Shown: in pieces, positions 34,859-42,723 of the stretch
Layout of the letters: every line of letters starts with the position of its first letter
Numbering within the stretch: the stretch's first letter is position 1
From: Rosettibacter firmus
GTDB lineage: Bacteria > Bacteroidota > Ignavibacteria > Ignavibacteriales > Melioribacteraceae
NCBI RefSeq assembly: GCF_036860695.1
Contig: NZ_JAYKGJ010000002.1
Location: forward strand, 688,001-752,000
DNA length: 64,000 nt
Reading direction: 5' to 3'
The notes under the pieces: model-generated
What the model saw: only the letters and a program-made list of their open reading frames with translations
Told to the model about the DNA's origin: nothing
Database searches by the model: none
Translations under genes and position numbers: made by a program

Positions 34859-35831
34859 GTTTCATTTTTGAACGAACTTCTTCCATTGTTGCAGTTGCAA
34901 CAGCTTTTGCTTTTTTTTCTCCTTCAATCAAAACTTCTTTTACTATATCCAAGTTATTTTCGTAATATTTTCTTTTCTCAATAATTGGTTGTAAGAACGA
35001 ATTTATTTTTGAAGCACATTTAGCTTTACATTCAACACAACCAAGAGCTCCACTTCTGCAATTTTTTTCAATCTCGTTTACTTCTTCAGGATTAAATTTT
35101 TTATGATATGTAAATACAAGACATATTTCTGGTCTACCAGGATCGTTTTTTCTAATTTTTTGTGGATCTGTAACAGCTTTACGTAATTTTTGATTTACAA
35201 TTTCCGGTTCATCAGAAAGTAAAATAGTATTTCCTAAAGATTTACTCATCTTTGCATTGCCATCAAGTCCAGGAAGTCTTGCAAAATTTGTAAGAAGTGC
35301 TTCTGGTTCAGGAAAAACTTTGCCATATTGGTTATTAAATCTTCTCGCAATTTCTCTTGTTATTTCAACATGAGGAACCTGATCTTCTCCAACTGGAACT
35401 GCTTCTCCTTTATATAATAAAATATCTGCAGCTTGAAGTACAGGATAACCTAAATGGCCATAAATTATATTTTCAATATTTAGATCTCGTACCTGTTCTT
35501 TTAATGTAGGATTTCTCTCAAGTCTTGCTTTAGTAATCAACATCGAAAAAATAAGGAACAGCTCAGTATGTTCTTTAATTTGAGATTGTCTGAAAAAAGG
35601 AGATTTGTCTGGATCCAAACCGCAAGCTAACCAATCAATTACCATTTCTATTGTATTATTATAAATATCGTCTGTTGACAAATTTGTAGTTAGAACATGA
35701 TAATCTGCAATTAAATGATAACTATCATATTCATTTTGTAACTTAATCCAATTTTCAAGAGCACCTACATAATGACCAATATGAAGTTTTCCAGTAGGTC
35801 TCATTCCACTTAAAATTCTTTTTTTATTCAT
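34851..35831 (-). CDS. trpS: Tryptophanyl-tRNA synthetase with probable 4Fe-4S site
   Basis: 326 residues. GMRPTGKLHIGHYVG holds the HIGH motif and AKMSKSLGN the KMSKS motif; the rest is a class I Rossmann synthetase for tryptophan. In the anticodon-binding region Cys237, Cys258, Cys265 and Cys268 are arranged C-x20-C-x6-C-x2-C. The Thermotoga maritima enzyme binds a 4Fe-4S cluster with C-x22-C-x6-C-x2-C at nearly the same residue numbers. A fifth Cys is at 272. It leads the trpS-scpA-scpB-rluB-dacB run. Confidence 0.95.
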   Translation of the reverse strand: MNKKRILSGMRPTGKLHIGHYVGALENWIKLQNEYDSYHLIADYHVLTTNLSTDDIYNNTIEMVIDWLACGLDPDKSPFFRQSQIKEHTELFLIFSMLITKARLERNPTLKEQVRDLNIENIIYGHLGYPVLQAADILLYKGEAVPVGEDQVPHVEITREIARRFNNQYGKVFPEPEALLTNFARLPGLDGNAKMSKSLGNTILLSDEPEIVNQKLRKAVTDPQKIRKNDPGRPEICLVFTYHKKFNPEEVNEIEKNCRSGALGCVECKAKCASKINSFLQPIIEKRKYYENNLDIVKEVLIEGEKKAKAVATATMEEVRSKMKLG

Positions 35832-35893
35832 ACGATTATGGAATAATTTAATTAATGTGGTTACAAAAATAATGAAAAAATTTTTACTAATGC

Positions 35894-36379
35894 TTATTGA
35901 AAGAGATAAGGTTTCCAGGTTTCTTCTATTTTACCAACAGAAGCTTTAATAAACATTACATGGTTGGGAGCATATGGTTTAATACGGAGTTTCATTCCGG
36001 CTTCTTCCGGTGTTCTATCTCCTTTTTTATTATTGCAAGGAAGGCATGCTGCAACAAGATTTTCCCAGCTATCATCGCCACCTTTCGATTTCGGGATTAC
36101 ATGATCAATAGTTAAAGGTAAATCCCCTCTTCCACAATAGGCACATTTGTATCCATCACGCTTTAATATATTTTTTCTTGTTAGAATTATTTTTTTATAA
36201 GGGACTTTAACAAAATCATTCAATTTAATAACACTAGGCCATGGGAATGTCTTTGAGACCGTATGAATTTTTTTTTGATGATTATCGGCTATTAATTCGG
36301 CTTTCCCTAAAAGAATTAAAACAATTGCCTTTTTTACATTACATAATGTTAAAGGCTCGTAACTTTGATTAAGTAGCAA
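35894..36379 (-). CDS. HNH endonuclease family protein
   Basis: 161 residues as called from TTG at 36379. The HNH domain has KCAYCGRGDLPLTIDHVIPKSKGG and CLPCNNKKGDRTPEEAG, with both CxxC zinc pairs and the catalytic His. NQSYEPLTLCNVKKAIVLILLGKAE upstream is typical of a chromosomal HNH group found singly in many genomes; its role is unknown. The frame stays open 22 codons before the TTG (to a TAA), with GGAGG in that stretch but no ATG or GTG, so the start is unsure. It is not linked to any intron or phage gene. Confidence 0.8.
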   Translation of the reverse strand: MLLNQSYEPLTLCNVKKAIVLILLGKAELIADNHQKKIHTVSKTFPWPSVIKLNDFVKVPYKKIILTRKNILKRDGYKCAYCGRGDLPLTIDHVIPKSKGGDDSWENLVAACLPCNNKKGDRTPEEAGMKLRIKPYAPNHVMFIKASVGKIEETWKPYLFQ

Positions 36380-36522
36380 TACTCTGGCATTGAGTGAACC
36401 ATTTGAATTAAATTTCCGTTCGAAGACTTTCCTCCAATTTTATTTTTCGTGAAATTAATGATAATTTCCTTTTTATATATAACAAATATCGTAAAGTAAA
36501 ATAAATAATGAAAGAGAAAAAA

Positions 36523-37620
36523 CTATTTCCTTGCTATAATACCTCCGGCCAGTAAATAATTATCTTCATCATATAATACTAATGATTGTCCCGGCGTAAT
36601 TGCATTTTTAGGTTTTATAAATCTGATATGAATTTTTTTATCATCAGCATAAATTACTTCTGCAGGAGTAGCTTTGTCAGAATATCTAATTTTTCCAAAG
36701 ACTATTTCGCCTGCTTTTAATTCAGTTCTACTAACATAATTAATATCATTTGCAATAACATCCTTTTCGAGTATCTCTTCTTTATCACCAATTTCAATTA
36801 TATTCTGTTCTGCATCAATATTTTTAACAAATACAGGCTTTCCTAAAGCAACTCCCAATCCCCTTCTTTGTCCAATTGTATAAAAAGGAAAACCTTTATG
36901 CTTTCCAATAATTTTACCGTGGTATATAATATCACCTGATGAAATATTATTAATAATATCCGGAACTCTTTCGCGTAAGAATCTTTCGTAATTATTATCT
37001 GCGACAAAGCAAATTTCCTGACTATCTGGCTTTTTAGCTGTTTTTAATCCCAATTCTTCAGCAATCTTTCTTACTTCATCTTTCTTCATATTTCCAAGGG
37101 GAAAAATAGTTCTACTCAAACTTGTTTGAGTTAATCCCCAAAGTGCATAAGTTTGATCTTTAGGATTATCATCTGAATGTTTTAATCTATATCGATTATT
37201 AATTTCATCATAATCAAGAATTGCATAATGTCCAGTAGCCACATACTTAGCATCTAACGAATCTGCTTTTTTGAGTAGTTCTTCCCATTTTATTTTTCTA
37301 TTACAAATTACACATGGATTGGGTGTACGCCCGGATAGATACTCTTCAACAAAGTTGTCGATAACTGCATCTTCAAATGCTTTAGTAAAGTCTAAAGTAT
37401 AATGGGGAATGCCAAGTACATTTGCAACATTTTTAGCATCAAATATTGCATCAAGGGAACAACAACCAGATTCAAATTTTGGAGCTCCACCCACTTCCAT
37501 AAAGCCCCATGTCTTTAATGTTACTCCAATAACATCAAAGCCCTGTTTTTTTAGTAAAGCAGCAGCTACCGATGAATCAACGCCTCCACTCATTGCCACT
37601 ATGACTCTTCTTTCGTTCAA
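36523..37620 (-). CDS. mnmA: tRNA-specific 2-thiouridylase MnmA
   Basis: About 365 residues from TTG at 37620, chosen because AAAGGG lies 6 bases upstream and the protein then begins just before RRVIVAMSGGVDSSVAA, as in homologues. The longer frame also starts with TTG (37659) and adds a non-conserved leader. The PP-loop is SGGVDSS; catalytic Cys residues are in NPCVICNRKIKW and SQEICFVAD. It thiolates U34 of tRNA-Lys, Glu and Gln using sulfur relayed from IscS. A C-terminal beta-barrel ends the protein. Confidence 0.93.
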   Translation of the reverse strand: MNERRVIVAMSGGVDSSVAAALLKKQGFDVIGVTLKTWGFMEVGGAPKFESGCCSLDAIFDAKNVANVLGIPHYTLDFTKAFEDAVIDNFVEEYLSGRTPNPCVICNRKIKWEELLKKADSLDAKYVATGHYAILDYDEINNRYRLKHSDDNPKDQTYALWGLTQTSLSRTIFPLGNMKKDEVRKIAEELGLKTAKKPDSQEICFVADNNYERFLRERVPDIINNISSGDIIYHGKIIGKHKGFPFYTIGQRRGLGVALGKPVFVKNIDAEQNIIEIGDKEEILEKDVIANDINYVSRTELKAGEIVFGKIRYSDKATPAEVIYADDKKIHIRFIKPKNAITPGQSLVLYDEDNYLLAGGIIARK

Positions 37621-37719
37621 ATTCAACCCTTTCTTTTTTTGATGATTAAACAAACACAAATCAAAAATAGTTTATAAAGAAGTCAAGATAATTTAATGAA
37701 ATTTGTTAAGATTTCATTA

Positions 37720-38094
37720 TCAGGTTTTTAATGATAAGATTGCAACACAGGTAACATAATGATCAGAATGACTCATGGAAATATGAATTATTTTATCGTT
37801 GCCCAGGAAATCTTTCAATTTACCAAGAAGATTAACAGTTGGCATACCATTAACTAAATTGACAATTTCAATATCCTTCCAGCCAAAAGATTTATGATGG
37901 GAAGAAATTGCTTTCGTAATAGCTTCTTTTGCAGCGAATCGAGCTGCTAAATGTTGAAATTTATTTTTTTTATTTAATGAATACTCAAGTTCAGTTTTTG
38001 TAAATATTCTATTTAGAAAGTTATCGCCGTATTGTTCTACACTTTTTTTAATTCTTTCTATTTCAATTATATCTATCCCAATTCCCAGTATCAT
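37720..38094 (-). CDS. acpS: Holo-[acyl-carrier-protein] synthase
   Basis: 124 residues, normal size. GIGIDIIEIERIKKS carries the Mg-binding Asp8 and RFAAKEAITKA the conserved Glu; SMSHSDHYVTCVAIL ends the fold. It moves 4'-phosphopantetheine from CoA to the acyl carrier protein in fatty acid synthesis. It lies 14 bases after the MCE gene. The trimer-forming single-domain size excludes the larger Sfp-type enzymes. Confidence 0.93.
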   Translation of the reverse strand: MILGIGIDIIEIERIKKSVEQYGDNFLNRIFTKTELEYSLNKKNKFQHLAARFAAKEAITKAISSHHKSFGWKDIEIVNLVNGMPTVNLLGKLKDFLGNDKIIHISMSHSDHYVTCVAILSLKT

Positions 38095-38108
38095 TATCTA
38101 ACTACCAA

Positions 38109-39023
38109 TTAAAATAAATCTATTTTTGCATCAACCTTAATACCCTTTGATTTCAATTGTTCTAAAAGTAATTGAGTTAAGTCCTTAAGTTGTTTAATGG
38201 ATACTTTTAGATCATCAATAATTTCTTTGTCGTTTAATGCTCTACCTAAATTGTTTTCTGATTTATTAGTTTTATCCAGAAATTCATCAACACTTGAAAC
38301 TAATTTTTGTGATTTGTCTAATGTTTGCTTTAATAAGTTAATTGTTGCGGATAGTGAATCTTTGTTTATTACTATAAAATTATTTACAGACTTTGTGAGT
38401 TCAGTACTTTCATTTAATAATTCTTTAAATTTTTCGTTGTTATTATTGATTAATTCATTAAGATTATTTGTTAACTTATTAAGCTGTATTACAGAATTTT
38501 TTAGTTCACCACTAAATTCTGAATCTGTTAGTGTTTTATTCAAAGATGATAAAGTAATTTTAATTTCTTTTATTACATCTACAAGATCATATTCTACAGT
38601 TCCTAACACTGCCATAGCAGTTGATATATCACCTAAAAATTCTCCTTTTTGAATTTTACTATAATTAAGAACATTTTCGGAACTACCAGGATTGATTTCA
38701 ATTTTTTTGCCCCCCATTAAATCGAGCATCATAACATAAAATTTTGAATCATCTTTAAGTTCAGTATCTGAATCAAGATTTAAAGTTACTCTAACTTTTG
38801 AATCAGAAATTTTAATATCATCTACATAACCTTTTTTTACACCATTTACAGTAACAGGATCTCCAATTTCAAGACCAGCAACAGAATTAAATTCTACTGT
38901 TATTATTTTTCTATCTGCACCTAAAGTAATATTTTTTGCCCAGCTATAAATCCAGAAAAGTATTATCAACCCGATAAAAACTGTAATACCTACTTTAATT
39001 TCTGTCTTTTTTTGATCTCTCAT
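38109..39023 (-). CDS. MCE/MlaD-family lipid transport protein
   Basis: About 304 residues from ATG at 39023; a TTG at 39035 lies further inside the previous gene. A membrane anchor (about 13-30) is followed by one MCE domain (VEFNSVAGLEIGDPVTVNGVKKGYVDDI) and a long helical, heptad-like C-terminal part (about 140-300). MlaD proteins are the periplasmic substrate-binding ring of an ABC lipid transporter. The usual permease (MlaE) and ATPase (MlaF) genes are not adjacent. The gene overlaps the small membrane protein before it by 29 bases. Confidence 0.85.
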   Translation of the reverse strand: MRDQKKTEIKVGITVFIGLIILFWIYSWAKNITLGADRKIITVEFNSVAGLEIGDPVTVNGVKKGYVDDIKISDSKVRVTLNLDSDTELKDDSKFYVMMLDLMGGKKIEINPGSSENVLNYSKIQKGEFLGDISTAMAVLGTVEYDLVDVIKEIKITLSSLNKTLTDSEFSGELKNSVIQLNKLTNNLNELINNNNEKFKELLNESTELTKSVNNFIVINKDSLSATINLLKQTLDKSQKLVSSVDEFLDKTNKSENNLGRALNDKEIIDDLKVSIKQLKDLTQLLLEQLKSKGIKVDAKIDLF

Positions 39024-39372
39024 TTTTACTTGCAATTTTTTTTAGGTTATAAAATTCAAGAGAATCTATTTTGCCATCTTCAATAATAATTTTAATAAAA
39101 TCAATCATATTTTGAAATTGATACATTGCTATATCGAATTTTTGATTTTTTAGTTCATGTACCTTTTTATTAACAACATATTTCAAAGAATCACGATAAT
39201 TATTTTTCTCTAATTTTTCTAATTTCTCATTTAATTTATTTAATGTTATTTCCATTATTTTTTCTTTACCAAAATCTTCTAACTTATAGCTATATTTTCT
39301 GTATAAATATATTCCAGCAGCAATTAAAATAGTCAATAAAAATATGGTTACAAAAAAGCAGCCTTTTTTCAT
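38995..39372 (-). CDS. Hypothetical single-pass membrane protein (125 aa)
   Basis: 125 residues I do not recognise. A hydrophobic N-terminal helix (about 5-23) is followed by a charged, helix-rich region with many Lys and Glu. Its end lies inside the start of the MCE gene and its start overlaps the CBS-domain gene by 4 bases (ATGA), so it is co-translated with both. It may be a periplasmic or membrane-bound partner of the MCE protein; this is inference from position only. Confidence 0.6.
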   Translation of the reverse strand: MKKGCFFVTIFLLTILIAAGIYLYRKYSYKLEDFGKEKIMEITLNKLNEKLEKLEKNNYRDSLKYVVNKKVHELKNQKFDIAMYQFQNMIDFIKIIIEDGKIDSLEFYNLKKIASKNERSKKDRN

Positions 39373-40667
39373 GTATTATTTTTATTTGACTGTAAAAGTT
39401 TTTCTACAAGTACTTTTCTAATTCTTTTATTCGCGATTTCTTTAACAGTAAATTTATAGTTATTATAAACAAAATGAAAACCCTGTGTAGGAATAATTCC
39501 AGTTTGATTCAATATAAATCCACCGACAGTATCATAATCTTTAGCATCAGATGAGAAATTATCATTTAATAAGTCATTTAATTCATCAATAGATAATTTT
39601 CCGCTTAACAAATATTCATTATCAGAGAGTTTAATTATTTTTGATTCTTCTTTATCATATTCATCACGAATATCGCCAACAATTTCTTCAAGTATATCTT
39701 CAAGTGATATTAAACCTGAGGTACCACCGTATTCATCAACAACAATACCTAAATGAAGTTTCTTTTCCTGAAAATCGTGCAAGAGTTCATTAATATGTTT
39801 TGTCTCTGGAACAAAAAGAGCTTCTCGAGCTATTTTTTGTAGTGATAAAGTTTTTCTTAATTCTGGATTTTTCAAATAAGGCAATAAATCTTTAGCATAA
39901 ATTATTCCCCTGATATCATCAAGACTCTTACCATAAAGAGGTATTCTACTATGTCCAGATTCTGTAATTGTTTTCATCAGTTCTTCAAACGATGCTGTTA
40001 AAGGTACTGCAATAATATCCACACGAGGAGTCATTATTTCTCTTACGGTAACACTTCTAAATGATACAATACTTTGAATTAATTCCTGTTCGTCCTGCTC
40101 AATTGTACCTTTTTCCAGACTTAAATCTGCAAGTTCACTAATTTCGCTACTATGTAATGCTGTTTTTAATTTATTCGAATTAAGCTTTGATATGCCAACT
40201 TTTAAAGCATCTGAAAGTATTTTTGCCACAGGAAAAAATATTATACTTATCCAGTAAAGTGGAATAGAAACCATTTTTGCAAATTGAACTGGATATTTAT
40301 TTGCCCACGTTTTGGGAGTTATTTCACCAATGATAAGTATAAGTATTGTAAGTAAAACAATCTGGATACTTAATGTAATTTCTTTTGAAATATTATACGA
40401 ATTTGCAATATCGATAGCCATTAAAACAGATATAATAGAAGCCGCAGAATTAACTATAGTATTCCCTAATAAAATAGTAACAAGTAATCTGCGGGGGTTT
40501 TCAATTAAAAGATTAATATACCCTCCAATAAGCTTGTGCTCCTTTTTAATTTCCTGTACTCTTTTTTTGTCGATAGAAAAAAGAGCAACTTCGGAGCCTG
40601 AGAAAAAGGCAGATAATATTAAACATAAAATCAATACTATTACACGTATTATCGAATCAAAATCCAA
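39369..40667 (-). CDS. CNNM/CorC (hemolysin C)-family protein with CBS domains
   Basis: 432 residues. A DUF21/CNNM membrane domain (about 1-185, three to four helices) is followed by a pair of CBS domains (about 205-335; FRSVTVREIMTPRVDIIAVP, LHLGIVVDEYGGTSGLISLEDILEEIVGDI) and a CorC-HlyC domain at the C-terminus. The family is linked to Mg2+ or Na+ transport; the hemolysin name is historical. It lies 34 bases after ssb. Confidence 0.88.
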   Translation of the reverse strand: MDFDSIIRVIVLILCLILSAFFSGSEVALFSIDKKRVQEIKKEHKLIGGYINLLIENPRRLLVTILLGNTIVNSAASIISVLMAIDIANSYNISKEITLSIQIVLLTILILIIGEITPKTWANKYPVQFAKMVSIPLYWISIIFFPVAKILSDALKVGISKLNSNKLKTALHSSEISELADLSLEKGTIEQDEQELIQSIVSFRSVTVREIMTPRVDIIAVPLTASFEELMKTITESGHSRIPLYGKSLDDIRGIIYAKDLLPYLKNPELRKTLSLQKIAREALFVPETKHINELLHDFQEKKLHLGIVVDEYGGTSGLISLEDILEEIVGDIRDEYDKEESKIIKLSDNEYLLSGKLSIDELNDLLNDNFSSDAKDYDTVGGFILNQTGIIPTQGFHFVYNNYKFTVKEIANKRIRKVLVEKLLQSNKNNT

Positions 40668-40701
40668 ATTATAAACTATCCTATGTTATTAAACAGAACA
40701 A

Positions 40702-41157
40702 TTAAAAAGGTAAATCACCTTCTTCTGATCCTGAATTAGCTTCTAATCCAGAAATGTCATTATTTCTAATTTCTTTTTCAACAGGTTTTTCTACATCATT
40801 ATCAATTATATTTTCTGCATTCCCTTTTGTGTCAAGTGGAATTATTTGCTCGGCAATTATTTCAGTCACATATCTTTTTGAATTATCCTCTTTCGCCTGA
40901 TATTCTCTTTTACTTATTCTTCCTTCAATATAAAATTTTTTCCCTTTCTTTAGTGCTTCTTTATAAAAATCAGATAAATTGAAACACACAATTGTATGCC
41001 AAGTTGTTTCATTTACCCATTCGTTATTTTGATTCTTGTAACTTCTTGATGTTGCCAATGGGAATGTTGTTACAGCTACATTATTTGTAGTAAATCTTGT
41101 TTCAGCATCTGCTCCAAGATTTCCAATTAGCATTACTTTGTTTAATGAGAATGCCAA
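40702..41157 (-). CDS. ssb: Single-stranded DNA-binding protein
   Basis: 151 residues. The OB fold (about 1-105) has NKVMLIGNLGADAETRFT and WHTIVCFN; a short acidic linker ends in EEGDLPF, the C-terminal tip that recruits repair and replication partners. The start is TTG at 41157, with GGAG 7 bases upstream (41165-41168); the next Met would cut into the first strand. It is likely the first gene of the ssb-CNNM-MCE run. Confidence 0.95.
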   Translation of the reverse strand: MAFSLNKVMLIGNLGADAETRFTTNNVAVTTFPLATSRSYKNQNNEWVNETTWHTIVCFNLSDFYKEALKKGKKFYIEGRISKREYQAKEDNSKRYVTEIIAEQIIPLDTKGNAENIIDNDVEKPVEKEIRNNDISGLEANSGSEEGDLPF

Positions 41158-41329
41158 TTTACTTCTCCTTTATTTATTTCACCTTATGTAATAAATTTAT
41201 TATTAATCAATGAAATAACCAATATCAGCTATTTAAATTATTTTTAATTTTTTACAGTAAAAAATAGATTGATTAAAAGTAATTTATAAGGATTTTATAA
41301 TTCTATTTATGCATATCAAATATAAATAT

Positions 41330-41363
41330 AACTCTGTATCTCTAGAAAAAGAGATACAGAGTT
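41330..41363 (-). terminator. Rho-independent terminator downstream of fadL
   Basis: AACTCTGTATCTC (41330-41342) and GAGATACAGAGTT (41351-41363) form a perfect 13-base stem around an 8-base loop, 20 bases after the fadL stop. On the minus strand it is followed by an AT-rich stretch without a strong T run. It separates fadL from ssb. Confidence 0.75.
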
Positions 41364-41383
41364 TTAAGCTTAAGCATTAATTC

Positions 41384-42637
41384 TTATAATGTATAATGTA
41401 AATTTACACCAAATAGATGCGCTGTATTTGAGTATTTACCATTAAAACCAAACTTTGAATTTGATACATCTCTATTAGAAAAAAGCAGTAACAAATAAGA
41501 AATATCCAGATTTAAGTTTTCAGTCAATTTTGCTCCATAACCTATATTTAATCCTATTCTATCTGCATCTGGAAGAGTTGGTTCAACATATTCTGTGGGA
41601 ACTGGATTTCTATCGTAGAAAATTCCACCTCTTAATTTAAATGCAGATGTAACATCATATTCAAAACCTGTTCTAACAATAAATGTATTTTTATAGTTTC
41701 TTGGAACCGAAGAAACATTTTGAACTCCATTAACAGGATTTAAGTCCAAATCATAATTTTTGAATGTAACTTCGAGTTTATCATAACTTGACCAGTCTAT
41801 ATATTGAAAATCCGCAGTCCATGTAACATTATCATCAGCTTTATAAGCAATTCCCAAGGTTGCATTTTGTGGAGTTGTTAATGGAGCAGTAATATCTCCC
41901 GTTGGTAATGGTACATCACCAAGTTGTGGATGTTTAAAGGTAGCAGGAGAACTTTCTGCAGTACCACTAAGATCAAAACTTGCTTCACTTCTATAGCTTA
42001 AACCAATAGATAATTTTGGAAGAGGTTTATATAAAATGCCAGCTACAAAACCAAATGCAGTTCCATCCCCTTTCAAAGTTAGTGAAAAATCTCCTCCAAC
42101 AGGTGACGGTGATTTTCGATTAATTTTAACATCAGCCCATGCAAATATACCACCTACACTTAATGATAAATTATCCAATAATTGATATGCAACTACAGGA
42201 GTTACAAAGAATGATTTAAGTTGTGTATCAACAGCTAAATATTTTCCCACCCAATTTGATGGCCATGTTGTCCCTAAACCAAAAGGATTATTAACACCAA
42301 GTCCCACATGGAGTTTATCAGTAATTTGTTGAGTAACATAGAGATTAATTGGTGTAAACACATGACTTTTTTGTTCATATTCTAATTTTGTAGTTCCAGG
42401 TACAGTATAAGAACCAAGAGGAGCTATAAGAGTTGAACCCAAATAAAATTGTGTTCCTTTTAATTGAGTAATACCAGCTGGATTAAAGTATATGGCTGAT
42501 GGATCATTTGCTAGACCCGTAAATGCTCCACCCATTGCCATCGCACGTGCCCCATGCTCATTAAGTTGAAATCCACCAGCAAATAGGCTGGACGATAATA
42601 AGAAAACCAATAAAAAAAGTGGTAATATTTTTTTCAC
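41384..42637 (-). CDS. FadL/OmpP1-family outer membrane transport protein
   Basis: 417 residues with a signal peptide (about 1-20, ending SLFAG). GGFQLNEHGARAMAMGGAFTG and NDPSAIYFNPAGI form the N-terminal plug region of the FadL/TodX family; alternating beta strands fill the rest up to the last residue Leu. The family lets hydrophobic compounds (long-chain fatty acids, aromatics) cross the outer membrane. The start is GTG at 42637, fixed by a GAGGAGG site 4 bases upstream. It is monocistronic: promoter upstream and hairpin terminator downstream. Confidence 0.92.
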   Translation of the reverse strand: MKKILPLFLLVFLLSSSLFAGGFQLNEHGARAMAMGGAFTGLANDPSAIYFNPAGITQLKGTQFYLGSTLIAPLGSYTVPGTTKLEYEQKSHVFTPINLYVTQQITDKLHVGLGVNNPFGLGTTWPSNWVGKYLAVDTQLKSFFVTPVVAYQLLDNLSLSVGGIFAWADVKINRKSPSPVGGDFSLTLKGDGTAFGFVAGILYKPLPKLSIGLSYRSEASFDLSGTAESSPATFKHPQLGDVPLPTGDITAPLTTPQNATLGIAYKADDNVTWTADFQYIDWSSYDKLEVTFKNYDLDLNPVNGVQNVSSVPRNYKNTFIVRTGFEYDVTSAFKLRGGIFYDRNPVPTEYVEPTLPDADRIGLNIGYGAKLTENLNLDISYLLLLFSNRDVSNSKFGFNGKYSNTAHLFGVNLHYTL

Positions 42638-42641
42638 ACTT

Positions 42642-42648
42642 CCTCCTC
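42642..42648 (-). promoter_or_regulatory. Shine-Dalgarno site for fadL
   Basis: GAGGAGG lies 4 bases upstream of the GTG at 42637. It decides a GTG start for a protein with an intact signal peptide, and it is one of the strongest ribosome sites in the window. Confidence 0.7.
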
Positions 42649-42673
42649 TATGTTTGTTTATAAGACAATTGAT

Positions 42674-42701
42674 AATATAGCTAAATGATAAACAAAAGCA
42701 A
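42674..42701 (-). promoter_or_regulatory. Probable promoter for fadL
   Basis: In the 86-base gap between mutS2 and fadL the minus strand has TTGCTT (42696-42701), 16 bases, then TATATT (42674-42679). The 5' leader would be about 30 bases and contains the GAGGAGG site. The match is reasonable but unproven in AT-rich DNA. Confidence 0.4.
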
Positions 42702-42723
42702 AAAAAATAATTTTCACATATAA

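Noticed and set aside
35894-36379. HNH gene as a homing endonuclease or restriction system
   Set aside because: No intron, intein, methylase or phage gene is near; the type is common as a lone chromosomal gene.
40302-40674. 120-codon plus frame opposite the CNNM/CorC gene
   Set aside because: It is antisense to the DUF21 membrane domain and Ile/Ser-rich as expected from the reverse of hydrophobic codons.
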